In this document: one piece after another, positions 8,485 to 17,154 of the stretch
How the letters are laid out: each line of letters opens with the position of its first letter
How positions within the stretch are numbered: the first letter of the stretch is position 1
Program-made: the position numbers and the translations under genes
Origin: a bacterium (Candidatus Blackallbacteria) CG13_big_fil_rev_8_21_14_2_50_49_14
GTDB lineage: Bacteria > Cyanobacteriota > Sericytochromatia > UBA7694
Length of the DNA stretch: 64,000 nucleotides
NCBI GenBank assembly: GCA_002783405.1
Contig: PFGG01000075.1
Location: forward strand, 1 to 64,000
Reading direction: 5' to 3'
Notes under the pieces: generated by a model
The model's database searches: none
The model's input: only the letters and a program-made list of their open reading frames with translations
What the model was told of the DNA's origin: nothing

Positions 8485-9716
8485 ACTAGAAACCTGTCGG
8501 GTCCTATTTTAGCCAAGGGCAATGCCAAAGTCTCCATTTTATCTGACTCGGGCTGATACACAATCAGACCACGGCCAGAGTCCAAGATATAAAAAGAACG
8601 TGAATGGGGATCATAAACCATATCTTGAGCGGCAGAGCCCCCGGTTTCAATTTTAGGCCCCCAGTTTTTGGTATAAAGATTGTATTGACGCAAATGATCA
8701 GCAAAAAGCACATAGAGTTTTGCATTCTGCAAAGGGGCCAAAACTTTAATCGGTTCACCTTCGGTTTCAAGCCGTTGTTCTTTTTCTTTTGATTGCGGGT
8801 CATACAGATAGAAATGATTCCCCACCAAGGAATGAATCAAATATTGACGAACCGAGTTCAGCCAGACTAAATGCGCACGTCGATACGTTCGCCCCAGTGG
8901 ATAGGTGCTGATCAAAGCAGTTCCTGAAGTTTCATAAATCGCATTTTTGCCAAGAATATCAAAATGCCCGGTGTCTCGATTTTTAATCACCGTCACAGGA
9001 TCTTTGAGTTCATCAGGATTAAAACAAGGGCTCGTGATTTGCCTGCGTGAAAGATTGATACAGATCAGGGTATTTTTTTCATCATTGACTGAAATTAGCT
9101 GATCCTCGCGCCGAGAGAGCGCCAAAGCCGTAGGCTTGGAAGTCTCTTGAAGCGGAATACGATGATCTAAACGCATTTGATTTAAATCAAACACTGCAAT
9201 TTCATTTTTTTCTGGCAAACTGAGATACAAATGATGGTCATCCTCATCAAAAGCCATTTCCTTGGGGCTGGCTTCAAGTTCCACAATCTGCCCCCAGTTT
9301 CCTGATTTAAGGTTTAAGGTCGACAATAATCTGCTTTGTGAATTCAGCAGAATAAAATTAGTCCCTTCGTGACTGACGGGCTTTGTCTCTGGCACCATCG
9401 CAAAATTGAGTTTTAAAGTTTTGCCCTTTTCAATTTGCAAAGGTTGGGTGAGCTCTTCAAATCCATTTTTTTTCAATTTCAAAATATGCTCACCTGGGGC
9501 CACGTTATGAATTAAGAAATTGCCTGTTAAGGGCTTACTGGTCGCAACGGAAACCCCATCTAATTCAACAGCGACATCTCCAACCACAACCTTATTATCA
9601 GAAACATAGGTAATTTTCCCTTGAACCTCAGATTTGTTTGAGCAAGAAAAAAGACTTAATGTAAAAAAAAGAGATATAATAAAAAAGAATTTATTTGAAT
9701 TTCTCATACTACTCAT
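8475..9716 (-). CDS. lipoprotein, PEGA-like plus beta-propeller
   Basis: This 413-residue protein has a signal peptide with lipobox LSLFSC (Cys near residue 25). Residues about 30-105 look like a PEGA/carboxypeptidase-regulatory fold (GKITYVSDNKVVVGDVAVELDG ending in GEHILKLKKNGFEE). The rest has repeated short strands typical of a YVTN/WD-like propeller (for example GNWGQIVELEASPKEMAFDEDD and AAQDMVYDPHSRSFYILD). It probably sits on a membrane surface and binds a ligand or partner. It is the first gene of the minus-strand cluster; a perfect 22-bp palindrome lies immediately upstream. The ATG at 9707 is an alternative start; neither has a clear ribosome binding site. Confidence 0.72.
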   Translation of the reverse strand: MSSMRNSNKFFFIISLFFTLSLFSCSNKSEVQGKITYVSDNKVVVGDVAVELDGVSVATSKPLTGNFLIHNVAPGEHILKLKKNGFEELTQPLQIEKGKTLKLNFAMVPETKPVSHEGTNFILLNSQSRLLSTLNLKSGNWGQIVELEASPKEMAFDEDDHHLYLSLPEKNEIAVFDLNQMRLDHRIPLQETSKPTALALSRREDQLISVNDEKNTLICINLSRRQITSPCFNPDELKDPVTVIKNRDTGHFDILGKNAIYETSGTALISTYPLGRTYRRAHLVWLNSVRQYLIHSLVGNHFYLYDPQSKEKEQRLETEGEPIKVLAPLQNAKLYVLFADHLRQYNLYTKNWGPKIETGGSAAQDMVYDPHSRSFYILDSGRGLIVYQPESDKMETLALPLAKIGPDRFLVWG

Positions 9717-9721
9717 TAAAA

Positions 9722-9743
9722 ATCAATAATACGTATTATTGAT
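9722..9743. promoter_or_regulatory. perfect 22-bp palindrome, probable operator
   Basis: The half-site ATCAATAATAC is followed directly by its exact reverse complement GTATTATTGAT, with no spacer. It ends 5 bp before the start codon of the first gene of the sensor cluster, where a bound dimeric regulator would block transcription or translation. Confidence 0.6.
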
Positions 9744-10017
9744 AAAAAATTTTGCTAGAATCTAAAAACCAAGATTTCAGACATAAGCAATTATTGTATT
9801 CAATTCGTTCAATGAACAATCAATCAACAGCTTTTAAAAAGAATCAAATACACCCTCGAAACAACAACGACGCTGCAAAAAATTACACCCTCAGTTTTGA
9901 TTATATCAATCCACATTATAATTTCGAATAAATTGTTAGAATAAATAACGCTCGCATTTTGAGTCTGAAATACAAATATTAAGAAATATTAAGTATCCTC
10001 CATTGCGCAAATGAAAC
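9744..10017. other. AT-rich intergenic region
   Basis: This stretch separates the sensor cluster from the ftsZ terminator. It is AT-rich with no credible reading frame. It should hold the promoter of the sensor cluster, but no -35/-10 pair stands out. Nothing else was seen. Confidence 0.5.
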
Positions 10018-10046
10018 AGCCCCATCAGCCATGAGCTGATGGGGCT
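10018..10046 (-). terminator. ftsZ terminator
   Basis: An 11-bp perfect stem (AGCCCCATCAG/CTGATGGGGCT) lies 20 bp after the ftsZ stop. The following minus-strand tract (GTTTCATTTG) is only moderately T-rich. Confidence 0.7.
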
Positions 10047-10065
10047 TGTTTAAAATGAACGCATT

Positions 10066-11397
10066 TTAGCGATGGGGGCGAAGAAAAGGAGGCAACTCCA
10101 AAGGGTCATGGGCTGGCGGTGGCGCAGCGGCAGCAGGAGGAACAACAGCAGCCGGAGGAGCCGACGCGACAGGGGGAACGGCCACAGGAGGCGGAGCAGC
10201 AGGAGCTGGCGCAGGGGCAGCAGCCTGAGGAGGCGGAGCAGCAGGAGCTGGTGCAGGGGCAGCAGCCTGAGGAGGCGGAGCGACAGGAGCTGGCGCTGGC
10301 GCAGGGGCAGCGGCCTGAGGAGGCGGAGCGACAGGAGCTGGCGCAGGGGCGGCAGAAGGCGCTTGATAGGCCGGTGCTGCCGGTTTATGTACAGGCGCGG
10401 TATAGCGGGCTTCCTGTTGCTGGCGTCGCACCCCTGGCCGTTGACCATTGTTAAAACCTGTTGCAATCACGGTGATTTGAATCTCACCCTGAATCCGGTC
10501 ATCAATCACAGCACCAAAAATAATATTGGCATCAGGACTGGCGACCCCATAAATGACTTCAGCTGCCTCATTGACCTCATACAGGGTCAGGTCAGCACCC
10601 CCGGTGACATTGAAAATAATTCCGCTGGCCCCCTCAATCGAGGCTTCCAAGAGAGGACTGGAGATTGCGGCACGAGAAGCCTCAATCGCACGTCCTTCAC
10701 CGCTGGCGTGGCCAATGCCCATCAGAGCAGAGCCTGCATCTGCCATAATCGCTTTAATATCAGCAAAGTCGACGTTGATCAGACCTGGGATGGTGATAAT
10801 ATCAGAAATACCCTGGACCCCCTGGCGCAGAACATCATCAGCGACCCGAAAAGCTTCTTGAATAGAGGTGCGTTTTTCAACCACAGAAAGCAATCTGTCG
10901 TTGGGAATCACAATCAGGGTATCTACTTTTTCACGGAAATTGTTGATCCCATCTTCAGCCTGTTGCCAACGTCTGCGTCCTTCAAAGGTAAAGGGCCGTG
11001 TCACCACCCCAATGGTTAAAGCATTGTTCTGACGTGCAATTTCCGCAACAATCGGTGCGGCACCAGTCCCAGAACCACCGCCCATACCACAGGTAATAAA
11101 AACCATATCAGCACCCTCAAGTGCTGCTGCAATATCATCACGGCTTTCTTCTGCCGCTTTCGCGCCAATCGCAGGGTTACCACCAGCCCCTAAACCTCGG
11201 GTGACTTTTCCACCCACGGCAATGCGCTTTTCAGCCTGTGAAAAAGAGAGGGCTTGCGCATCAGTATTGATTGAAATAAATTCAACACCATTTAAACCAG
11301 AGGAAATCATCCGGTTAACGGCATTGCCGCCACCGCCCCCTACACCTATAACTTTAATATCTGCGACAGATGAGAGTTTTTTTCTTGCTGCTTCCAT
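10066..11397 (-). CDS. ftsZ: cell division protein FtsZ
   Basis: This 443-residue tubulin-like GTPase polymerises into the cytokinetic Z ring. The N-terminal domain has [15 protein letters not shown], the tubulin signature [10 protein letters not shown] and the T7 loop [11 protein letters not shown]. After about residue 325 comes a roughly 90-residue Ala/Pro-rich linker of imperfect 14-residue repeats, then the conserved C-terminal peptide [11 protein letters not shown], which normally binds membrane tethers. It is the last gene of the mur/fts cluster, 230 bp after ftsQ. No ftsA lies between them, as in cyanobacteria, so another anchor must recruit Z filaments. The linker is longer and more repetitive than in most FtsZ proteins. 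Confidence 0.98.
   Translation of the reverse strand: MEAARKKLSSVADIKVIGVGGGGGNAVNRMISSGLNGVEFISINTDAQALSFSQAEKRIAVGGKVTRGLGAGGNPAIGAKAAEESRDDIAAALEGADMVFITCGMGGGSGTGAAPIVAEIARQNNALTIGVVTRPFTFEGRRRWQQAEDGINNFREKVDTLIVIPNDRLLSVVEKRTSIQEAFRVADDVLRQGVQGISDIITIPGLINVDFADIKAIMADAGSALMGIGHASGEGRAIEASRAAISSPLLEASIEGASGIIFNVTGGADLTLYEVNEAAEVIYGVASPDANIIFGAVIDDRIQGEIQITVIATGFNNGQRPGVRRQQQEARYTAPVHKPAAPAYQAPSAAPAPAPVAPPPQAAAPAPAPAPVAPPPQAAAPAPAPAAPPPQAAAPAPAPAAPPPVAVPPVASAPPAAVVPPAAAAPPPAHDPLELPPFLRPHR
10187..10356. repeat. 42-bp tandem repeat in the FtsZ linker
   Basis: Units start at 10187, 10229, 10271 and 10319, each opening GGAGGCGGAGC on the plus strand. Two are 42 bp, one is expanded to 48 bp and the last is truncated. 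They encode the Ala/Pro repeat of the FtsZ linker, and all length differences are in frame. Confidence 0.9.
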
Positions 11398-11629
11398 GGT
11401 TTTACGACCACCTTTACTTCCTTGGCTGGGGGAAACTTTCCGGTATCTTCTTCACACTCCAGATCTGTCCTAAGCCCTGATTTCACAAGGGCCAAGTATT
11501 CGTCATAACGTGTATTCATTCAGATACAAACGGACAAAGCTATTTAAGCCTGTATATTCAGACATTTTAACATACCATGACCCCGTTTAAAGTCTGGATT
11601 GTCAGGACATTTACAGCAAAACAAGACTT

Positions 11630-12457
11630 TCACTCAGGAAGCACTGAAGAAGGAACTTTGGTCTTAATCACGGGATGTTTCCAAAAGCGCAAATCAATCG
11701 ATTCTACCAATTGTGACTGTTTGGCCGTAATTTGAGTCAGAGAAGGCAAAAGCCCCAATTTAAGAGAAAGCTGTTCAGGTTTTCCCAACCAAATAGGGGA
11801 ATTGATTTCGGGGGTACGTAATATAATATTCTCAGGATTGGAGAGATTATAAACGCCCTGGATCGGGAGTTGCTTTTTCTGATAAAGCCCATTGAGCAAA
11901 TTCAGAATATTCAACTGCGTCTCTGGCAGATGCCCCATTTTCAAGATTTTCTTGTCTACGCTCGCCAAAACAGTATGGGCAGGCGTACTGGTATCCGGAA
12001 TATTCAGTAAAACCCCTTCTTCATCCATCAGCGAGGAGTGTTCAGGCGTGTACACCTGTGCATTAGGACGTTCAAAAAACAATCTGTAAGTAGGTTTGCG
12101 CTCAATGACAAAGATATTGACAACGGTCGGAAAAAGCGAACGCTCCACATTCACAGATTTGAGCAAGGGGTAATCCATCAATTCTTTCTGTAGAACCAAA
12201 GGATTGACCTGCAGCAAATGCTGGCCCATCAAATGTTTGCCGTCAAGATAACTCAAAACAAAACGGGTGGAATAATGGCTCAATCCATGGGGTCTGACCT
12301 CTTGAATCTGCCAAAGCGAAGAAGTCCAAATCTGCCACAAAATACTACTTAAAAGCATCGCAGCCATGATTCGCCAATAATCCGGCACACGCTTTTTGCG
12401 TTTTCTTGAAGGGTAGGCTTCAACGGGCTCAGAAAAGGGAAGTTCCGGAGAGGCCAC
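11630..12457 (-). CDS. ftsQ: cell division protein FtsQ
   Basis: This 275-residue divisome protein has a short basic cytoplasmic tail (RKRKKRVP), one transmembrane helix (about 28-46) and a POTRA domain (about 50-120: VRPHGLSHYSTRFVL ... YPLLKSVNVERSLFPTVVNIFVIERKP), followed by the FtsQ beta domain. It starts 5 bp after murB and precedes ftsZ, the order common in cyanobacteria and Gram-positives. Sequence divergence is high, as usual for FtsQ; context and topology make the call secure. Confidence 0.92.
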   Translation of the reverse strand: MASPELPFSEPVEAYPSRKRKKRVPDYWRIMAAMLLSSILWQIWTSSLWQIQEVRPHGLSHYSTRFVLSYLDGKHLMGQHLLQVNPLVLQKELMDYPLLKSVNVERSLFPTVVNIFVIERKPTYRLFFERPNAQVYTPEHSSLMDEEGVLLNIPDTSTPAHTVLASVDKKILKMGHLPETQLNILNLLNGLYQKKQLPIQGVYNLSNPENIILRTPEINSPIWLGKPEQLSLKLGLLPSLTQITAKQSQLVESIDLRFWKHPVIKTKVPSSVLPE

Positions 12458-12462
12458 GGGGT

Positions 12463-13392
12463 TCAGAATTCGCCCAAAAAAATCACTTCAGGCTCCAATT
12501 GAACCTGATAGTGTTCCCAAACTTCAGCCTGCAGAGATTGAATCAATCGACAGGCATCCTGGGCCGTAGCCTTGCCCAGATTGACAATAAAATTGGCATG
12601 GTCAGGAGAAACCTGTACCCCACCAGAAATACGTCCTTTGGCTCCCAATTGCTCAATCAAGCGACCCGCAAAATTATTCGTCGGGTTGCGAAAAATACTG
12701 CCCGAATTGGGCAGTCGAATATTGTGCTGGGGCTGGCGGCGCTCATCCGCCCGCTGAAAGTTTTCAGCGATCAAGGCAGGGTCTGCCGGTGTGAGTTTCA
12801 ATTCTGCTTCCAGCACGATTTCACCATTGTACTTATAATCGCTCCAACGGTAGCCATGTTCAATTTGGGCCTTGGTACGCACCACGCGTTGTCCCAAAGG
12901 CGTTAAACTGGTCACACTTTCTAAAACATCAAAGGTTTCTGTATGACAGGCCCCTGCATTCATGACCACCGCCCCTCCCAGGGTACCGGGTATCCCCCAA
13001 AGCTTTTCAATTCCCATCAAGTTCATACTCATGGCTTTGCGTATCAGCGTTCCCAGACGGGTTCCCGCTTTAACGCGCACACGACCTTCAGGGTGAATTT
13101 CAAAACCCGAAAAACGATGGGTAATATGCATAACAATGCCCGGCAAGCCCTGATCAGAGAGCAAGACATTGGAACCCCCTCCCAAAACTGTCAGCGGAAT
13201 GCTTTGAGACTGGGCAAACTGTACGATTCTTAAAATTTCAGCTTCACTGGCAGGCGCCACATAAAACTCTGCAGCGCCGCCTATGCGCCAGGAGGTATAA
13301 GGCGCAAGCGGTTCTTGTTCACGAAAAGTTTCAGACAACTTTTCGTTCTTGATGCGTACGGCGGACAGGTGCATAGACAATCTTCTGCTCAT
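12463..13392 (-). CDS. murB: UDP-N-acetylenolpyruvoylglucosamine reductase MurB
   Basis: This 309-residue FAD enzyme makes UDP-MurNAc in cytoplasmic peptidoglycan precursor synthesis. FAD-binding motifs are SWRIGGAAEF and VLGGGSNVLLSD. The catalytic NSGSIFRNP and later GGVQVSPDHANFIVN fit the type II (short) MurB pattern. The frame overlaps the end of murC by about 60 bp. The internal ATG at 13374 would shorten the overlap and is equally possible, since neither has a strong ribosome binding site. A murC-murB gene pair is typical of cyanobacteria and relatives. Confidence 0.97.
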   Translation of the reverse strand: MSRRLSMHLSAVRIKNEKLSETFREQEPLAPYTSWRIGGAAEFYVAPASEAEILRIVQFAQSQSIPLTVLGGGSNVLLSDQGLPGIVMHITHRFSGFEIHPEGRVRVKAGTRLGTLIRKAMSMNLMGIEKLWGIPGTLGGAVVMNAGACHTETFDVLESVTSLTPLGQRVVRTKAQIEHGYRWSDYKYNGEIVLEAELKLTPADPALIAENFQRADERRQPQHNIRLPNSGSIFRNPTNNFAGRLIEQLGAKGRISGGVQVSPDHANFIVNLGKATAQDACRLIQSLQAEVWEHYQVQLEPEVIFLGEF

Positions 13393-14812
13393 TCATTTTT
13401 TCAATCGAATCGGAAGACTTGGCTTGTAAGTTTCCCACCAGGTCATACGATAAATCGGTAATATTTCCAGCGCCAATGGTCAGAACCATTTCATCTGGAA
13501 TCAGGTTTTCAAGCAAATAGGTCTTGATTTCAGGCAAAGAAGCAAAATAAAGCACCTCTTTGTCAGGATAAGTCTGGCGAGTCTTTGCAACCAAATCCAG
13601 AATTGAAACCTGAAAATCTTCAGGGCGCTCAGAAGCCGCGTAAATATCTGTCAAAATCACCCGATCGGCCAATTCAAAAGAATCAGCAAAGTCCTGAAGC
13701 AAGGCCTGGGTCCGACTGTAGCGATGGGGCTGAAAAGCAACGCTGATATGACGGTTCTGTAATTTAGCCGTGCTGAGCGTGGCCCGAATTTCAGAAGGGT
13801 GGTGCGCGTAATCGTCAATCACCGAAACCGTATCCAGCATGCCTATCAATTGAAATCGCCGTTTGACCCCTTGATAAGAGGCCAAAGCGGTTCGGATAGC
13901 CTGAGCAGAAACAACGCCCAGACTGTGGGTGGCACTCAAAGCAGCCAAGGCATTGTAGATATTGTGAATGCCCGGAATTTTCAAATCAAACCAGCCCAGA
14001 GATTCGCCCCGAACTTCAACTTCAAAGCGAGATCCTGTCGGTGATAATTCTTTCTGAACCACGCGGTAATCCGCATCAGTGGCTTCAAGTGCAAAACCAA
14101 GGGTACGCAAACGCATCGACTCGGGCAAACGCTCAAGCAAAAGACGCACCCCTGCATCATCTAAATTCACGACCAAACGCCCGTTTTCAGGCTGACGGCT
14201 GACAAATTCTGCGACAGCCTCAATAATCTCATCCAGACCCTGGTAGTGATCCAAATGGTCAACTTCCAGATTGGTAATCACAGCCACTTCACTGCTCAGA
14301 CGGCGCAAAGACTGATCGCTTTCATCTACTTCGGCCACAATAAACTCACCTTGGCCAGCCAGGGCATTGGTGCCCAATTGGGGGACTTCGCCGCCAATCA
14401 CCACAGTGGGGTCGAGCCCCTGCTCGACCAGAATCAGCGAAGTCAAAGCCGACGTGGTGGTTTTGCCGTGTGTGCCTGTGATCGAAAGACTGCGTGAGGT
14501 CTGCAAAAGGTAATTTAAAACCTCAGAACGGTGAATGATCGGAATATGCCGTGCACGGGCTTCCTGAATCTCAGGGTTTTCTTCAGAAATAGCCGTAGAA
14601 ACGACCACATACTCTGTTCCTGCGGGCACATGCTCAGCGTGGTGGCCCACCGCAATTTGAGCACCCTGTGCTTCTAAACTTTGGGTCAGGGCATTGTGCT
14701 TTAAATCGGAACCACTGACCTGTTTTCCGCGGGCGGCCAAAATTCGGGCCAAACCACTCATGCCAATGCCCGCAATGCCAATAAAATGAATCTGTTCAAA
14801 ATGCTTCAACAT
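13331..14812 (-). CDS. murC: UDP-N-acetylmuramate-L-alanine ligase MurC
   Basis: This 493-residue Mur ligase adds L-Ala to UDP-MurNAc using ATP. The N-terminal Rossmann domain has FIGIAGIGMSGLARIL, the P-loop is ITGTHGKTTTSALTS, and the central domain has EVDESDQSL and NLEVDHLDHY. The C-terminal domain has DDYAHHPSEI and FQPHRYSRT. It overlaps the murG stop by 7 bp (ATGTTGA), implying translational coupling. The tail after about residue 470 is basic and slightly longer than the catalytic core needs. Confidence 0.98.
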   Translation of the reverse strand: MLKHFEQIHFIGIAGIGMSGLARILAARGKQVSGSDLKHNALTQSLEAQGAQIAVGHHAEHVPAGTEYVVVSTAISEENPEIQEARARHIPIIHRSEVLNYLLQTSRSLSITGTHGKTTTSALTSLILVEQGLDPTVVIGGEVPQLGTNALAGQGEFIVAEVDESDQSLRRLSSEVAVITNLEVDHLDHYQGLDEIIEAVAEFVSRQPENGRLVVNLDDAGVRLLLERLPESMRLRTLGFALEATDADYRVVQKELSPTGSRFEVEVRGESLGWFDLKIPGIHNIYNALAALSATHSLGVVSAQAIRTALASYQGVKRRFQLIGMLDTVSVIDDYAHHPSEIRATLSTAKLQNRHISVAFQPHRYSRTQALLQDFADSFELADRVILTDIYAASERPEDFQVSILDLVAKTRQTYPDKEVLYFASLPEIKTYLLENLIPDEMVLTIGAGNITDLSYDLVGNLQAKSSDSIEKMNEQKIVYAPVRRTHQERKVV

Positions 14813-15918
14813 GCAAAAGCCTCTTCTTTGGGGGTGGAAATCATCTCAAGTACCAGCTGGGCAACTTTCTCTGCGGCAAGGGGGGAGTTCAGCCGACTAC
14901 AATTTTCGCGCATTTTGCCCAATCTTTCTGTATCTGTAATTACATCCCGAATCACGGTTCCCAGGGCGCCTTGCTCAAGTTGTGCTTCCGAAAAAAGAAT
15001 CGCGGCACCCGCCTGGTCCAAAACCTGCGCATTGTCCAACTGGTGGCCCCCACCAAAGGAACCGGGAATCAGAATAGAAGGGATCTGACACGCCAAAAGC
15101 TCCGCAATACTTGAAGCACCCGCTCTGGAAATCACCAAATCGGTGCATGCCAGCAAATCTGGCATATCGTCTACATAGTTTAACAAACGGTAACGGGGGT
15201 GAATAGCATACTCACCGGCAGCTTCACGCACTGCCGCTTCATTGCTGGCCCCACAGACATGTACAATCTGAAGGTTTTCAAGCGCCAATAGCTCAGGCAA
15301 AGCCCGAAGCAAGGCCAGATTCAATCTTTGCGCGCCTTGACTGCCGCCAATCAAACTCACGGTTTTGCAGTGGGCATCCAACTGAAAACGCTTGAAACCC
15401 GCTTCGCGGGAACCCTCTAAAATCTCAGGCCGAATCGGGCTGCCCGTCACACGGCTCAGGGGGCCTGCGGGAAGATACTTCTCTGTTTCAGCATGTGCCA
15501 AAGCAACGGCCTTGGCAATCCGTGCCAAATACTGATTGGCTTTACCAGGCACCACATTGGTTTCCAATAAAATCACAGGAATTTTTTCCTGCCAGGCCGC
15601 CACAATCGCAGGCACGGTGATATAGGAGCCCAAGCCCAAAACGGCAACCGGCCGCTGTTTGCGAAGATTCTGGCGCGCCATACGGATACAGTTCCAGAGC
15701 ATTTTCAAGCTGCGAACAGGCTGATTTTTTCGCAGTTGCTGAACCGGCAAGCCGACAAAAGCAAAACCTTCAGCGGGAATTTTGTCTTTTTCCATGCGTG
15801 AATCTGAACCCATAAAACGAATTTCACAGCCCTGAGCCTGCAGCATACGTCCCACCGCTAAACCTGGATAAATATGCCCGCCCGTGCCCCCGCAGGTAAT
15901 CAGAATCTCGGGTTTCAT
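14806..15918 (-). CDS. murG: lipid II synthase MurG
   Basis: This 370-residue GT-B glycosyltransferase transfers GlcNAc from UDP-GlcNAc to lipid I at the inner membrane face. It has the N-terminal glycine loop ITCGGTGGHIYPGLA, the second loop LIGGSQGAQRLN, and the donor-site region VISRAGASSIAELLAC followed by PGSFGGGHQLDNA. Its ATG overlaps the ftsW stop by 4 bp (ATGA), showing tight coupling within the cluster. Confidence 0.98.
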   Translation of the reverse strand: MKPEILITCGGTGGHIYPGLAVGRMLQAQGCEIRFMGSDSRMEKDKIPAEGFAFVGLPVQQLRKNQPVRSLKMLWNCIRMARQNLRKQRPVAVLGLGSYITVPAIVAAWQEKIPVILLETNVVPGKANQYLARIAKAVALAHAETEKYLPAGPLSRVTGSPIRPEILEGSREAGFKRFQLDAHCKTVSLIGGSQGAQRLNLALLRALPELLALENLQIVHVCGASNEAAVREAAGEYAIHPRYRLLNYVDDMPDLLACTDLVISRAGASSIAELLACQIPSILIPGSFGGGHQLDNAQVLDQAGAAILFSEAQLEQGALGTVIRDVITDTERLGKMRENCSRLNSPLAAEKVAQLVLEMISTPKEEAFAC

Positions 15919-17141
15919 GAATTTTGTGCCGCCTGTAGGTTTTTATCCGTCTGACGGGCGGGAGGCTTCAGTGCACTGGGCACATAGCGGGAGATATTCA
16001 AAAGCAGACCCATCGCCGCCAAATTTACAATCATCGAAGAACTGCCAAAACTGATAAAGGGCAAGGTCAAGCCGGTGGTCGGAATCGAGCCACTGACCAC
16101 CGCCAGATTGACCCAGGCCTGCATCACGACCATGCAGGCCAAACCCATGGAGAGAATTTTCAAATAGGGCGTGGGCGCTTTGACGGCAATGGCCGTCCCC
16201 CGTTGTGCCAAAAGAATAAACAAAAGCAAAAGCAGGCAAACCCCGACAAAGCCAAATTCTTCAGAAATCACAGCAAAAATAAAATCGGTATGCTGCTCAG
16301 GCAAGTAGAATAATTTTTGTACACTTTGGCCAAATCCATTGCCAAAAAAACCACCGGAGCCAATTGCGATTAAAGACTGAATCAGGTGAAAACCTTTCCC
16401 CTGAGGATCCGACCAGGGGTTGAGCCAAGAGGTAATGCGCGCCTGTTGGTAGGGGGTACTCCAACTCATAATAAAAAACCCCAGCCCCCCTGAAATGATC
16501 AGGGCGGCGACTTTCCAAAACTTCATCCCCGCAGCGATATAGAGAATTAAAACAGTCCCCGAAACCACAATCGTGGTGCCCAAATCGGGCTCAGTCAAAA
16601 TAATCATTAAGATCGCTGCGACAGGTGCTAAGATTTCAAGTTTTTCACGTCGTCTCAAGCTTTGCGCCATGGGATGCCCCAAAATCGCAGCCAGGTACAT
16701 CACCAAGACAGGCTTGGCAATCTCAGAGGGCTGAAACACCAACCCCATCAGATGAATCCAACGGGAAGAACCTTTACTGGTAATGCCGATACCTGGGATA
16801 TGCGTTGCCAGCAGCAAAAGGATGGAGGCAACCATCAAAGGCTTGATATAGCGCGGCAATTTATAAATATCGATTCGAATCGCAAAGAACATGGCCACCA
16901 GCCCCAAAGCCACCCCAACCAACTGCTTTTTAAAATAATAGCTGGCATCTCCCATCTGAGCCTGGGCAACATGCGCACTGGCACTGAGAATACTGACCAA
17001 CCCAATTGCAATCAGAATCACAATAATATTCAAAAGCGCATAATCAATATGGTGATTGGGGCCCTGTTCCTGCAAAATCTGGTTGGCCAGGGCAGAAACA
17101 GGCTCAGATTTCATCCGTCGGGCGCGTTCTTGGCGTTTCAT
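15915..17141 (-). CDS. ftsW: SEDS peptidoglycan polymerase FtsW
   Basis: The protein has 408 residues from the ATG at 17141. The open frame extends far upstream through murD, but the homologous region begins here; ATG 17114 is an alternative. About ten membrane helices follow a basic N-terminus. The SEDS signature appears as WVNLAVVSGSIPTTGLTLP followed by FISFGSSSMIVNL, and the extracellular loop has YLPEQHTDFIFAVISEEFG. It polymerises septal glycan with a class B penicillin-binding protein, which is not in this window. It lies between murD and murG. Confidence 0.97.
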   Translation of the reverse strand: MKRQERARRMKSEPVSALANQILQEQGPNHHIDYALLNIIVILIAIGLVSILSASAHVAQAQMGDASYYFKKQLVGVALGLVAMFFAIRIDIYKLPRYIKPLMVASILLLLATHIPGIGITSKGSSRWIHLMGLVFQPSEIAKPVLVMYLAAILGHPMAQSLRRREKLEILAPVAAILMIILTEPDLGTTIVVSGTVLILYIAAGMKFWKVAALIISGGLGFFIMSWSTPYQQARITSWLNPWSDPQGKGFHLIQSLIAIGSGGFFGNGFGQSVQKLFYLPEQHTDFIFAVISEEFGFVGVCLLLLLFILLAQRGTAIAVKAPTPYLKILSMGLACMVVMQAWVNLAVVSGSIPTTGLTLPFISFGSSSMIVNLAAMGLLLNISRYVPSALKPPARQTDKNLQAAQNS

Positions 17142-17154
17142 GTTTTGTTTGGTT

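Noticed and set aside
10072-11019. Arg/Ser-rich frame of more than 300 codons opposite ftsZ
   Set aside because: Produced by the Ala/Pro-coding repeats and GC-rich codons of ftsZ; no ribosome binding site or recognisable motif.
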